From NCBI RefSeq assembly GCF_024718545.1, contig NZ_JAMXDB010000009.1, positions 1 to 58,209 of the forward strand: a DNA stretch of 58,209 nucleotides, written 5' to 3'. This stretch comes from Weissella fangxianensis. GTDB taxonomy: Bacteria; Bacillota; Bacilli; Lactobacillales; Lactobacillaceae. Positions 49,156 through 58,209 of this stretch are shown here, piece after piece (within the stretch, counting starts at the first letter, position 1; every line of letters starts with the position of its first letter). The notes below the pieces were generated by a model. The model made no database searches. It saw only the letters and a list, made by a program, of their open reading frames with translations, and was not told the DNA's origin. The position numbers were made by a program, and so were the translations under genes.

Positions 49156-49927
49156 TATGGATAAGCCACAAGAAAATCGGGTTTTAGGTATTATTTCTAT
49201 CGTTTTGGGTGTGGTAGCATTGGTGTTTTCTTGGATGCCATTTATTAACAATATGGCAGCAGTTATAGCTATCATTGGTTTAATACTGGGGATTGTCGCC
49301 TTAATTATAAATCGCAAACATAAAAAGCTTATGGCTTGGTTGGGTGTCATTTTTTCTGCTGTCGCCTTTGGTATTGTGTTAATGACACAATCGGCATTCG
49401 AAAAATCATTTGATGATACCTTTGATACTACAAGTTCAAGCGAAAATTCATCTAAAAAATCAGAAAATGCTGAAAAAGTTTCTACTAAGAAATCTGATGA
49501 CCCTTCAGATAGAAAGTGGACTTTGAAAAACAACGTTTTTGACGCTGGCAATATGACTTACAAAATTACCAAATCAGAATTAATGGATAGTGCTGCAGAA
49601 GACGGTTCAAAAACATTGGTTCTTCACATGGACGTAACAAACAATGCAAAAAAGAACATGGATCCATCGAATGTCTACATGGTATTACACGCGTTCCAAA
49701 AGAATGACACATCACGAGTTCAATTAAATCCTGGTACAGTCGCTCTTGATGAAAACGGTAATAGCCCTATTCAATCTGAAGAAGACGCTTTGAACAACGA
49801 TTTATTGCCTAGCAAAACCGCTCAAGTCGCTGTGTCATTTGATTTAAAAAACACTAATGATGTTGAAGTTGAATTTTCAAATTCTGACTTTAAGGTAATC
49901 GGAACAAAGACGTATAAGGTTCAATAA
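49156..49927 (+). CDS. Membrane-anchored protein with DUF4190-like and DUF4352-like regions
   Basis: 256 residues. An N-terminal two-helix DUF4190-like region (VLGIISIVLGVVALVFSW) is followed by a low-complexity Ser/Lys linker (about 95-125) and an extracellular Ig-like DUF4352/5067-type domain (TLVLHMDVTNNAKKNMDPSN). Related proteins between repressor and integrase in lactic prophages include superinfection-exclusion factors; that role is inferred. ATG 49156 fits AAGGAG. Confidence 0.7.
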
Positions 49928-49929
49928 AA

Positions 49930-49978
49930 TAAAAAAACACGCACACCCTCCATCGCCAAACTTGAGGTGTACGTGCAT
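49930..49978 (-). terminator. Minus-strand terminator upstream of the integrase
   Basis: GCACGTACACC/GGTGTGCGTG stem followed by seven U on the minus strand. It would block antisense transcription entering from the host rpmE2-lepA side. Confidence 0.65.
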
Positions 49979-50088
49979 TCCCATATTAACAAGCGTTTTA
50001 TGCGCTTTATTTAACGTATCTAGTATACCAGACCTAGACACGTCTTTAAACTATCTATATTTTTTCAAGAAGGGTTAGGTTTAAACTA

Positions 50089-51159
50089 ATGTCAGTTGAA
50101 AAACAAAGCAAAACTTGGCGCGCAATTGTCAGCTATCAAGTTGATGGCAAACGTAAAAAAGCCACTAAAGGCGGTTTTAAGTATAAATCAGAAGCCCTAG
50201 CTTATGAAACAATGCTTAAAGCAAAACTCAATCAGGGCTATGATATTGAGTCTAGTAAGCAATTGTTTACAGAGTTCTATGATACCTGGTTAGATAATCA
50301 TATTAAGTCAGGTATTAAACAACAAACGATTGCCAATCACATCGCTACACAGACTATCGTTCACGAGCATCTACAAGATGTTACTTTGGAGCAAATGAAC
50401 CGCAAAAGGTATCAGCAGTTCTTAGATGATCTAAGCACAACGAGAACGGCTAGTTCAGTACATCAAATATCAATGCGTGTTGGTATGTGTTTAAAAGAAG
50501 CTTTTAGTGATGGGATTATCAAAACAGATCCAACGTTTAATCTTAAATTCAAAGGTGCTCATGATAGCAAACCGACTGATCTAAAATTTTTAGAAGAAGA
50601 TGAGTTTAATAAGTTGGTTAAATACATTGAAAATAGCCCTATGACTGCACCTAATTTCATGATTTACACTGCTGCCCTTTCAGGAATGCGAGCAGGAGAA
50701 GTATTGGCGCTAACTTATAATGACTTTGACGTTAAGAATAATAAAATATTAGTCACTAAATCAAAGACTAATCGAGTCCCCTATCAATACACGGCACCAA
50801 AGACGAAACAGTCTGTACGTGAAATAACCATGCCAACATATTATTTTGAACAATTAGAACAATTTAAAAAGATGTTTCCAAATACAGATGAACATATATT
50901 TGGTGAAAAAACTTCGCAGTCAGTACCAAGTTATCGTTTGAGGTGTCTTACAAAAAAGCTAGATATTAAGCCTATTTCTTTTCATGGGTTGCGACATAGT
51001 CATGCAAGTATTTTAATTAACAACGGTGTTGATATTGCTTATGTCAGTGAAAGATTAGGTCATAGTTCGATTAGTGTAACCCAAAAAGTTTACTTTCACT
51101 TTCTTAAAAAAGCACGAGAAAATGAAGAAGAAAAGATGCTAAATGTGTTCAAAAAATAG
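50089..51159 (+). CDS. int: Tyrosine recombinase (phage integrase)
   Basis: 356 residues. An arm-type DNA-binding domain (1-55, WRAIVSYQVDGKRKKATKGG), core-binding SAM-like domain (about 60-150) and catalytic domain with Arg in SGMRAGEVLAL (about 202), HGLRHSHAS (His/Arg about 300) and the nucleophile Tyr in SVTQKVYFH (about 335). It recombines attP with the rpmE2 3' end. It lies about 90 bp from attR. Confidence 0.96.
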   Translation: MSVEKQSKTWRAIVSYQVDGKRKKATKGGFKYKSEALAYETMLKAKLNQGYDIESSKQLFTEFYDTWLDNHIKSGIKQQTIANHIATQTIVHEHLQDVTLEQMNRKRYQQFLDDLSTTRTASSVHQISMRVGMCLKEAFSDGIIKTDPTFNLKFKGAHDSKPTDLKFLEEDEFNKLVKYIENSPMTAPNFMIYTAALSGMRAGEVLALTYNDFDVKNNKILVTKSKTNRVPYQYTAPKTKQSVREITMPTYYFEQLEQFKKMFPNTDEHIFGEKTSQSVPSYRLRCLTKKLDIKPISFHGLRHSHASILINNGVDIAYVSERLGHSSISVTQKVYFHFLKKARENEEEKMLNVFKK

Positions 51160-51193
51160 TTCCCAAATAGTTCCCTAGTTCCCAAAAGTTCCC
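51157..51193 (+). repeat. TAGTTCCC-type repeats, candidate integrase arm sites (attR side)
   Basis: Four direct copies of (T)AGTTCCC start at 51157, 51168, 51176 and 51186, the first overlapping the integrase stop codon. Same orientation as the two copies near attL. Confidence 0.5.
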
Positions 51194-51245
51194 TAATTTT
51201 GATATTTGTCGATAATAAATGATACTAAATAACACTACAAAAAAC

Positions 51246-51325
51246 GCACAAAAAAACCGTCGCATAGGCATTTAGCACTATGTAACGGCTTTTGTAAGGA
51301 ATTGCAATTAAGCAAGACCATATTT
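51246..51325. repeat. attR, right prophage attachment site
   Basis: The original rpmE2 3' end and terminator; 63 bp (51263-51325) identical to attL. The inverted repeat inside it is the L31 terminator, which both sites therefore keep. Confidence 0.92.
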
Positions 51326-51550
51326 CTTGTTGAACTTATCAACAGCACCATCTGCAGTAGTAAACTTTTGCTTACCTGTGTAGAATGGGTGTGAATCTGA
51401 AGTAATTTCAACACGGATCATTGGGTAAGTAGCACCCTCAAATTCGATAGTCTCGTCAGAAGTACGAGTAGAACCTGACAAGAACTTGTAACCAGTAGTT
51501 GAGTCAACGAATACCACTTGGTGGTAATCTGGATGAATTTCAGCCTTCAT
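51308..51550 (-). CDS. rpmE2: 50S ribosomal protein L31 type B
   Basis: 80 residues, [20 protein letters not shown]..., lacking the zinc-binding Cys residues, hence type B. The prophage is inserted at its 3' end and regenerates the last codons and terminator, so the protein is unchanged. The 5' leader contains a hairpin (51569-51587, CTGGTTTT/AAAACCAG) just before the ribosome site, which might allow autoregulation. Confidence 0.96.
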   Translation of the reverse strand: MKAEIHPDYHQVVFVDSTTGYKFLSGSTRTSDETIEFEGATYPMIRVEITSDSHPFYTGKQKFTTADGAVDKFNKKYGLA

Positions 51551-51693
51551 TATTTTCTCCTTATTGCCCTGGTTTTATAAAAACCAGAGTCAGATTATTT
51601 AACTAGAATATAGTAACATAAATAACCAAAAAATGATAGTTTTTCAATATAAACCAGCCAAAAAATTGATTAATTTCTTTACCAACAAAGCGT

Positions 51694-53517
51694 CTATTCT
51701 TCGTCTGATTTAAGCACAGCCATAAAGGCTTCTTGTGGCACTTCCACAGTTCCAACAGCTTTCATGCGCTTCTTACCACGCTTCTGCTTATCCAACAATT
51801 TTGCACGACGGTCTGGATCACCTGTATGAATTCGCGAGGTAACATCCTTACGATAAGCCTTAATTGTTGAACGAGCAACAATTTTTGATCCCACAGCAGC
51901 TTGGACTGGAATTTCAAAGTTTCGTCGTGGAATAATTTCCTTTAATTTCTTCGTAATCACACGAGAACGTTCTTGTGCAAAATCACGATGCACAATAAAG
52001 CTCAATGCATCCACTTTTTCATTATTCAATAGAATATCTATTTTAACTAATTCAGACTGACGGTATCCTGATAATTCATAATCTAGTGAAGCATACCCAC
52101 GTGTATTTGATTTCAATTTATCAAAGAAATCAAAAATAATTTCTGATAATGGCATGTAATATTTAACATTAACCCGATTTGCATCCAAATAATCCATGGT
52201 ATCAAATTCACCACGCTTTGACTGTGCTAACTCCATAACCGCACCGACATAATCATTAGGTACCATAATTTGTGCCAGGACAAATGGCTCTTCGATATAC
52301 TTAATCTCTGATACCTCAGGTAATTCTGATGGATTAGCAACCTCCACCATTTCACCATCTGTTGTATAAGCATGATAAGTAACTGACGGCGCCGTTGTAA
52401 TGAGATCTAAGTCAAATTCACGCTCCAAACGCTCTTGAATAACATCCATATGCAACAAACCTAAGAATCCAGTACGGAACCCAAAGCCAAGTGCTTGTGA
52501 TGTTTCTGGTTCAAATTCAAGCGAAGCATCATTTAATTGCAGCTTTTCCAATGCATCTCGTAGATCATTATATTTTGCATTATCAGTTGGGTATAATCCA
52601 GAATAAACCATCGGTGTCATTGGCTGATAACCAGGCAATGGTTCCGTGGCTGGTTGCTTCACGTGCGTCAATGTATCTCCAGGACGCGCATCACGAATAT
52701 TCTTAATTGAGGCTGCCACGTAACCAATATCTCCAGCCATTAATAACTCACGTTTAATTGGCATAGGTGAATTAACACCAACCTCGGTCACTTCGTACTC
52801 TGCCCCCGAGTTCATAAACTTAATTTTTTCACCCGGACGCAACACACCACTCATCACTCGAACGGTCAAAATAACACCTCGATATGAATCATAGGCCGAA
52901 TCAAAAATTAAGGCTTGTAATGGCGCATCAAGATCACCTTGAGGCGCTGGAACATCAGTCACGATTTTTTCCAAAAGTTCTGGAATGCCAACCCCTTTTT
53001 TGGCTGAGGCCAACACAGCATCAGAGGCATCAATACCGATTACATCTTCAATTTCTGTACGCACTGCTTCAGGATCAGCAGCTGGTAAATCTATTTTATT
53101 AATAACGGGTAAAATTTCTAAATCATTTTCAATCGCTAAATAAACATTTGCCAAAGTTTGAGCTTCCACCCCTTGGGCTGCATCAACAACTAAAATTGCA
53201 CCGTCAGCAGCTGCCAATGAACGTGACACCTCATAAGAAAAGTCCACATGGCCTGGTGTATCAACTAGATGAAAAATGTAATTTTCACCATCTTTGGCAT
53301 GATAGTGCACCTCAACGGCATTCATTTTGATCGTGATACCACGTTCACGTTCCAAATCCATCGTGTCTAGTAATTGATCTTGCATCTCTCGCTCAGTAAC
53401 CGTATGAGTTGCTTCTAAAATACGATCTGAAATCGTCGACTTCCCATGATCTATATGGGCAACAATACTAAAATTACGGATATGTCTTTGGCGCGCCTGC
53501 ATTTCTTCTATATTCAT
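51694..53517 (-). CDS. lepA: Elongation factor 4 (LepA)
   Basis: 607 residues, a ribosome-bound GTPase that acts on stalled or mis-translocated ribosomes. G motifs are intact: AHIDHGKST (about 20), DTPGHVDF and [10 protein letters not shown]. The LepA-specific C-terminal domain ends [19 protein letters not shown] precedes ATG 53517, and TATAAT (53560-53555) gives a -10 box. Usual length. Confidence 0.97.
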   Translation of the reverse strand: MNIEEMQARQRHIRNFSIVAHIDHGKSTISDRILEATHTVTEREMQDQLLDTMDLERERGITIKMNAVEVHYHAKDGENYIFHLVDTPGHVDFSYEVSRSLAAADGAILVVDAAQGVEAQTLANVYLAIENDLEILPVINKIDLPAADPEAVRTEIEDVIGIDASDAVLASAKKGVGIPELLEKIVTDVPAPQGDLDAPLQALIFDSAYDSYRGVILTVRVMSGVLRPGEKIKFMNSGAEYEVTEVGVNSPMPIKRELLMAGDIGYVAASIKNIRDARPGDTLTHVKQPATEPLPGYQPMTPMVYSGLYPTDNAKYNDLRDALEKLQLNDASLEFEPETSQALGFGFRTGFLGLLHMDVIQERLEREFDLDLITTAPSVTYHAYTTDGEMVEVANPSELPEVSEIKYIEEPFVLAQIMVPNDYVGAVMELAQSKRGEFDTMDYLDANRVNVKYYMPLSEIIFDFFDKLKSNTRGYASLDYELSGYRQSELVKIDILLNNEKVDALSFIVHRDFAQERSRVITKKLKEIIPRRNFEIPVQAAVGSKIVARSTIKAYRKDVTSRIHTGDPDRRAKLLDKQKRGKKRMKAVGTVEVPQEAFMAVLKSDEE

Positions 53518-53554
53518 TATTGCGCTCCTATTCTTTGTATTTTCTGTCCATACT

Positions 53555-53560
53555 ATTATA
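53555..53560 (-). promoter_or_regulatory. -10 box of lepA
   Basis: TATAAT preceded by TTG on the minus strand, about 40 bp before the lepA ATG; the -35 match is poor. Confidence 0.4.
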
Positions 53561-53588
53561 CAAGTATTCTTATAATCATGGTAGTGTC

Positions 53589-53726
53589 CTAATGGTTATT
53601 CTTGTCCTTTAGTTTATCCGTTAATGATTTAGCTTTTCTCTCGACTGATTTATCAAACTTTTTTTGGCGATACTGTGTATACCCAAATAGAATGAGTAGC
53701 ACCAAGATAATAATTATTTCAATCAT
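53589..53726 (-). CDS. Small single-helix membrane protein (45 residues)
   Basis: [20 protein letters not shown] then a basic tail ([20 protein letters not shown]). AAGGA precedes the ATG. Stand-alone small membrane peptide upstream of lepA; unknown function. Confidence 0.6.
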   Translation of the reverse strand: MIEIIIILVLLILFGYTQYRQKKFDKSVERKAKSLTDKLKDKNNH

Positions 53727-53849
53727 TCTTCACATTCCTTTTATTATAAATATTTAATATTTTTTATTTTAAATTGGTCTTCAATTGTATTTTACTCTAT
53801 TTTCCATTACACTCAATTTAAACAACTCAATCTAAAAGGAGGCATAGCT

Positions 53850-54479
53850 ATGGCTAATTTGCCAGAAGTACAACAATCTGAAGCCAGTGGTGAGGAAGTG
53901 ACGCAAAGTCGTTCAGAACAACATCAACTTCCTCATAAGCCAATCATTTCATATTTTGTTCGTAAATTATTGGCTACTGCTGGTGTTATTTCAATTATTT
54001 TAGGAATTTTTGCCTTTGTCTTTAACCCCGAGTGGTTATTAGCGGTTTCAATACTATTTGGATTATTTTCAATTTTCATTGCTATCATTGATCTAATGTT
54101 ATTTCGTAACAGTACCTATTTACGTGGTTCACACCTAATGAGTGCCCTGTTAAGTCTTGTAATGGGATTGGTTCTCTTATTCCGCCAAGACGTTGCGAAA
54201 GACTTTATTGGACTCGTATTCGGCTTTTGGATTCTATTTAATGCAACTAGTAATTTAGCCCAAACATGGGTACCTGAATTACTAGTCGGTTGGCAACGTT
54301 TAGTCGGCTTGGTAATTGGTGCCGTTGGTCTTTGCTTAGGATTGTTCTTGGTACTGTTCACAGGATACTCAACCCATGATATGCAAATTATTTTAGGAAT
54401 TTATACTGATCTATTAGGAATCTTCTTCTTACTAGTTAGTTTCTTTAGTCGCAAGAATGACTTAAATAAACCAGCATAA
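53850..54479 (+). CDS. HdeD-family (DUF308) membrane protein
   Basis: 209 residues with a polar N-terminus (about 1-35) and six membrane helices in pairs (GVISIILGIFAFVFNP, GLVFGFWILFNATSNLAQ). HdeD proteins are linked to acid resistance in enterobacteria; the role in lactic bacteria is not established. AAAGGAGG lies nine bases before the ATG. A strong terminator follows. Confidence 0.8.
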   Translation: MANLPEVQQSEASGEEVTQSRSEQHQLPHKPIISYFVRKLLATAGVISIILGIFAFVFNPEWLLAVSILFGLFSIFIAIIDLMLFRNSTYLRGSHLMSALLSLVMGLVLLFRQDVAKDFIGLVFGFWILFNATSNLAQTWVPELLVGWQRLVGLVIGAVGLCLGLFLVLFTGYSTHDMQIILGIYTDLLGIFFLLVSFFSRKNDLNKPA

Positions 54480-54489
54480 TACCTAAATC

Positions 54490-54539
54490 ACAAAAAGACA
54501 GAACGCTTCATCAAAGTGATGATGCGTTCTGTCTTTTTT
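54490..54539. terminator. Bidirectional terminator between hdeD-like and cls
   Basis: A 15-bp perfect stem (AAAAAGACAGAACGC with GCGTTCTGTCTTTTT) serves the two convergent genes. Confidence 0.92.
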
Positions 54540-54561
54540 ATATAATTACAACCTAGTATTG

Positions 54562-56010
54562 TTACAAAATAGGCGTTAACAATCTAGAGAAGCATTGCTT
54601 AAATCGTAACCATGGTGACTGTTTAGCAAAATATTTTGGCGTTAACAACGTTGAATTTTCCAAATCTTTCTCAAAGATATGATTCATTTGTAACGCTAAG
54701 TTCCGACTATAAAGAAAGGCATTTACCTCAAAATTTAGTGCAAAAGAACGAATGTCCATGTTGGCACTACCAACTGATACAATTTTATCGTCAATCACAA
54801 TTGTCTTAGAATGCAGGAATCCTTTATTGTAAGCATAAACTTCAATACCTTCCTGAGCCAATACACTAGCGTAATACTCAGTCGCCCGATAAACAAACAT
54901 ATGATCTGGCTTTGACGGAATCATCACACGGACTCTGATACCTGACCTAGCAGCAATTTCAATCGCGTCCATAATAGCTGAATTTGGAATGAAATATGGC
55001 GACTGAATCGTAATACTCTCATGTGCCATAGAAATCATCCGTAAGTAGCCTTGGTAAATTTGTCTCGTATCGGCATCAGGACCTGAAGAAACAACTTGCA
55101 TCGCCACATCACCACTTGCATTAATGGATGGGAAATAATTTTCACTGAACTCTACCTTTTCATTATCGGTCGTTGCATTCCAATCTGTGAAAAAGCGACT
55201 TTGCATCGCTAGAACGCCATCCCCGACTATCCGAAGATGCGTATCACGCCAATAACCAAACTTTTTTAAGCGCCCCAGATATTGATCACCAACATTAAAG
55301 CCACCGATATAACCAATGTTACCATCAATAATCACTAGCTTGCGGTGATCATGATTGTTAACATGTAATGAAAATAAATGCCACTTTGGCATTAGAAACG
55401 CTTCAACTTTGCCACCAGCTGCTCGCAATCGCTTATACATTCTTGAATTTCTACCACTAGATCCCCAGGCATCAAAAATGACTCGCACACGAATGCCAGC
55501 TTCAGCCTTTTCTGTCAATAAATCAACTAATTCATTGCCAATTTGATCATTATAAATGGTGTAAAATTCAACATTTATATGATGTTTTGCTGCACGAATA
55601 TCAGCAAACATTTTTTCAAACATATCATTACCATCAGTTAAGACATCAACTTCATTCTGGTTGGTCAAAATTGCTTGTTCATTTTGTAAAAATAAACGAA
55701 TGAATGACTGCTCTTCAACAAAGTGATTCGGGTCTACAGCTGACAGGACTTCTTGTTGCTGATTTTCTGCAATCCGATCAATCCCTAACGTCTGCTGTGT
55801 CTGCATCGTAAATATACGATCACCTGATAATTTACGACCAAATAAATAATAAATTAGGAATCCAACTATTGGGAATAATAGCAAAACTAACATCCATGCC
55901 CAGATAGACGTAATGTCACGGTAACGATCTCTAAAAACAGTTAAAATAGCAGCTAGCGTGTTAAAAATGAACACAAGCTCCAATATTAAAACTACCCAAT
56001 GCTCAACCAT
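54562..56010 (-). CDS. cls: Cardiolipin synthase
   Basis: 482 residues. Two N-terminal membrane helices (about 5-28 and 36-58, WAWMLVLLLFPIVGFLIYYL) anchor two phospholipase-D domains with HKD motifs HDHRKLVIIDG (about 225) and HSKTIVIDDKIVSVGSANMD (about 403). It condenses two phosphatidylglycerols into cardiolipin at the membrane. ATG 56010 follows AAGGAG at seven bases; GTG 56016 is less likely. Confidence 0.95.
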   Translation of the reverse strand: MVEHWVVLILELVFIFNTLAAILTVFRDRYRDITSIWAWMLVLLLFPIVGFLIYYLFGRKLSGDRIFTMQTQQTLGIDRIAENQQQEVLSAVDPNHFVEEQSFIRLFLQNEQAILTNQNEVDVLTDGNDMFEKMFADIRAAKHHINVEFYTIYNDQIGNELVDLLTEKAEAGIRVRVIFDAWGSSGRNSRMYKRLRAAGGKVEAFLMPKWHLFSLHVNNHDHRKLVIIDGNIGYIGGFNVGDQYLGRLKKFGYWRDTHLRIVGDGVLAMQSRFFTDWNATTDNEKVEFSENYFPSINASGDVAMQVVSSGPDADTRQIYQGYLRMISMAHESITIQSPYFIPNSAIMDAIEIAARSGIRVRVMIPSKPDHMFVYRATEYYASVLAQEGIEVYAYNKGFLHSKTIVIDDKIVSVGSANMDIRSFALNFEVNAFLYSRNLALQMNHIFEKDLENSTLLTPKYFAKQSPWLRFKQCFSRLLTPIL

Positions 56011-56093
56011 ACCCACACTCCTTCTGAATAATACTACTATTTTATCAGTTTTGTATCATCACAACATGATAAATTACGTATAAATTATCCATA

Positions 56094-57614
56094 TTACTTT
56101 AATAAATGATGTTTTACTAGATATTGATGAGCTACTTTATCAGCTTGTTTATGTTGAACAGTAACCTGATAATTCATATCAATCATATCCTGATTGGTAA
56201 TCTTACCATCTAAACGAGCCAAACTTTTCTTCACACTTGGATACTTTGCTAGGATGGCCCTTCTAACTAATGGTGCTCCCTGGAACGGTGGGAAATATTG
56301 CTTATCATCTTTCAAAGTCACTAACTTATACTGCTTCAATTGGGGATCGGTTGTATAAGCGTCAGTGACATCAATTTGTTTATTAACTAAAGCTTTATAA
56401 CGTAAACTCGAAGACATGCTGGTAACTCGTTTAAATTGCAACTGATAGGCTTTTTTCATGCCCGGATATGAATCTTTTAATTCATAAAAATCATGGTCGA
56501 AACCAGCTGTCAATTGCGGTGACATTTTTGCTAAATCACTCGTTGTTTTCAAATGATATTTTTTAGCATCTGCTTTGCGAACGGCTAACGCATACGTATT
56601 TTGATACTTCATCGGTGCTAAATAAGTCAAGTCATCCTGTTCTTTCATCGCATGCTTAGCATCTTGAAAAGCTTGCTTAGGTTGATGGCTAACATGTTCT
56701 CCCTTGACTAACGTTTGTAAAACAGTCCCTGTAAATTCCGGATAAATATCAACGTCGCCACCCTTTAAAGCTTTATAAATAAAGGTTGTCCCACCAAAAT
56801 TTGGCTTCAATTTGACATCTAAACGCGGATTATCTTCTTCAATGAGTTCCTTATACAGATTAATTAGAATTTCTGGTTCACCACCCAAATTACCTGCAAT
56901 AGTAATTGTGCCTCTAGGTTGGACGATTGCTCGACCACCAAAATAGACACCACCTAACGCAACAAGACTCGCCAAAACAATCCCCATTTTCTTAAGAGAC
57001 AACTTACCGATTAATTTGATTCCCCAAGAAAAAATAAGTGCCAATAGTGCTGATAGAATTGCCCCTAGGAGTAACTGTGCATTATCATTGGTTTGGATTC
57101 CAATCATAATAAAGGTTCCTAAACCACCACCACCAATCAAAGCTGCTAAGGTGGCTGTTCCAATGACCATAACTGTCGCAATGCGCAACCCTGATAGAAT
57201 CATTGGCATAGCAAGCGGTAACTGGATTTTGAATAATTTAAATGACCGTGAAAAGCCAAATGCTTCGGTTGCTTCAGTCAAATTTGGGTCAATTTCTGTT
57301 AAACCAGCATAGGTGTTTTGAAAAATTGGCATAATTGCATACAATACCAACGCAATAATCGCTGGCACTGTACCAATACCAACAAATGGAATCAGAACTC
57401 CCAATACCGCTAAACTAGGAATCGTTTGGATAACACCTGCTATCTGTAAAACAATTTCACCAGCACGGCGATGCTTCATTAAAGCGATTGCCAGCGGTAC
57501 AGCAATGACAGCTGCGATAAAAATAGCCGCTACTGAAAGTAACACATGTTCACGCAGTGCAACCAAAATATCTGTTGATTGCGTGGTAAATAAATTCATC
57601 AAATCATTTAACAT
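56094..57614 (-). CDS. OpuC-type osmoprotectant transporter: fused permease and substrate-binding protein
   Basis: 506 residues. Residues 1-220 are an ABC permease with about six helices and the EAA-type loop (LTEATEAFGFSRSFKLFKIQ). From about residue 233 (GTITIAGNLGGEPEILINLY) an OpuAC/ProX-like extracellular binding domain follows, with GDVDIYPEFTGTVLQ and SSLRYKALVNKQIDV. It takes up glycine betaine, carnitine or choline. The fusion is common in lactic bacteria. Its ATPase partner, just upstream in the operon, is broken. Confidence 0.93.
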   Translation of the reverse strand: MLNDLMNLFTTQSTDILVALREHVLLSVAAIFIAAVIAVPLAIALMKHRRAGEIVLQIAGVIQTIPSLAVLGVLIPFVGIGTVPAIIALVLYAIMPIFQNTYAGLTEIDPNLTEATEAFGFSRSFKLFKIQLPLAMPMILSGLRIATVMVIGTATLAALIGGGGLGTFIMIGIQTNDNAQLLLGAILSALLALIFSWGIKLIGKLSLKKMGIVLASLVALGGVYFGGRAIVQPRGTITIAGNLGGEPEILINLYKELIEEDNPRLDVKLKPNFGGTTFIYKALKGGDVDIYPEFTGTVLQTLVKGEHVSHQPKQAFQDAKHAMKEQDDLTYLAPMKYQNTYALAVRKADAKKYHLKTTSDLAKMSPQLTAGFDHDFYELKDSYPGMKKAYQLQFKRVTSMSSSLRYKALVNKQIDVTDAYTTDPQLKQYKLVTLKDDKQYFPPFQGAPLVRRAILAKYPSVKKSLARLDGKITNQDMIDMNYQVTVQHKQADKVAHQYLVKHHLLK

Positions 57615-57623
57615 GTCATCCCC

Positions 57624-58082
57624 CTATTGTTGGCCAATATACTGCAATACATCATCAGCTGTAACAACATACTGTTGATCAATAATGACTTGATCAACTT
57701 CACGTAATGCCATTGCTAATTCCTGAATGGTCTGTGTTGCTGATAATTGTGGCGTCTGTACGGGATACCCTGAACGTAGCGGATGTAATAATCCGGCTGA
57801 CTGCATGTCTGAAATTAGGGTTACGCGTTGATTATCAAATAATGATGAAACTGTTTTATTCGCTGGTTCACTGATAATTTTGTTTGGTGATCCAACTTGT
57901 TCCAAATGACCGTTAACTAACACACCTATTCTAGTTCCTAGCCGTAATGCTTCATGCATATCATGCGTAACAAATAAAATAGTTGGTTTCAGTTCCTCAT
58001 ACAAATCCAAAATCAAATCTTGTAACTGCTTTCTTGATAATGGATCCAGGGCACTAAAAGGTTCATCCATTAAGATAATATC
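57624..58082 (-). pseudogene. OpuCA-like ATPase, 5' part removed by IS insertion
   Basis: 152 codons remain: Walker B and D-loop DIILMDEPFSALDPLSRK, H-loop LFVTHDMHEALRLG, then a CBS-like C-terminal tail. Walker A, Q-loop and LSGGQ signature are missing because the IS tip begins at 58083. The frame continues into the IS by chance. The rest of the gene presumably lies across the element. The osmolyte transporter should be non-functional unless another ATPase serves it. Confidence 0.88.
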
Positions 58083-58209
58083 TGAACTGAACCCCGTAAG
58101 TTGGAGTAATTTCCAAAACTTACGGGGTTTTACTATGTTTTCAAAAGAAGTACAAATTGAAGCTGTCACAATGTATCTACAAGGTATTCCGCCTTATAAA
58201 ATACGGAAA
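58083..58209 (+). mobile_element. IS3-family insertion sequence, left end of the element (partial)
   Basis: 127 bp matching the element at 1-126 in reverse orientation. It carries the 13-bp hairpin and the transposase start, and it interrupts the OpuCA-like gene. Confidence 0.85.
58135..58209 (+). CDS. IS transposase OrfA, N-terminal fragment
   Basis: First 25 codons from ATG 58135, the same peptide as at 74-1. The frame runs off the window edge. Confidence 0.6.
   Translation, partial: MFSKEVQIEAVTMYLQGIPPYKIRK

Noticed and set aside
49087-49551. 154-codon minus-strand frame opposite the DUF4190-like gene
   Set aside because: Shadow frame; the plus strand has a ribosome site, membrane pattern and family-like domains.

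Overview
The window looks like a complete contig from a low-GC lactic acid bacterium (Lactobacillales; a Weissella/Leuconostoc-type genome is my best guess, from gene content only). Both ends are the same insertion-sequence terminus read in opposite directions. Host genes flank an intact-looking, cos-type, HK97-fold siphovirus prophage of about 40 kb.

Left host block (127-11009): a CsbD-like stress protein, purB, a PrsA-type foldase, then an operon pyrR-carA-carB under a textbook PyrR attenuator. Both carbamoyl-phosphate synthetase subunits are full-length open frames that have lost their catalytic residues. Next come rluD, an EbsA-like membrane protein, a divergent RNase HI-like gene and a T-box-controlled NhaC-family antiporter.

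Prophage (11010-51325): it is integrated at the 3' end of rpmE2 and bounded by a 63-bp identical att repeat. Late genes run leftward: HNH, TerS, TerL, portal, protease, capsid, connectors, major tail protein, tail chaperones, tape measure, Dit, tail/receptor protein, holins and endolysin. Just inside attL is an AT-rich two-gene operon, a Panacea-domain antitoxin-like gene overlapping an unknown gene, which is a candidate toxin-antitoxin or defence module. Early genes also run leftward: antirepressor, Gp157, ERF recombinase, SSB, replication initiator, DnaB helicase, RusA, adenine methyltransferase, YopX, DUF3310, PnuC and a late activator. Three small genes with their own extended -10 promoters sit inside the early region on the opposite strand. 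The rightward lysogeny block holds a CI-like repressor, an ImmA-type protease, several unknown membrane or accessory genes and the integrase. Between the late activator and the HNH gene lies a 217-nt terminator-capped RNA with tRNA-Leu-like ends.

Right host block (51308-58082): rpmE2, lepA, a small membrane protein, an HdeD-like protein, cardiolipin synthase and an OpuC-type osmolyte transporter whose ATPase gene is cut by the IS element.

The items most worth a second look are the pseudo-CarAB pair behind a working PyrR switch, the Panacea operon, the tRNA-like RNA, and matching +1-frame C-terminal tails on both the capsid and the major tail protein.
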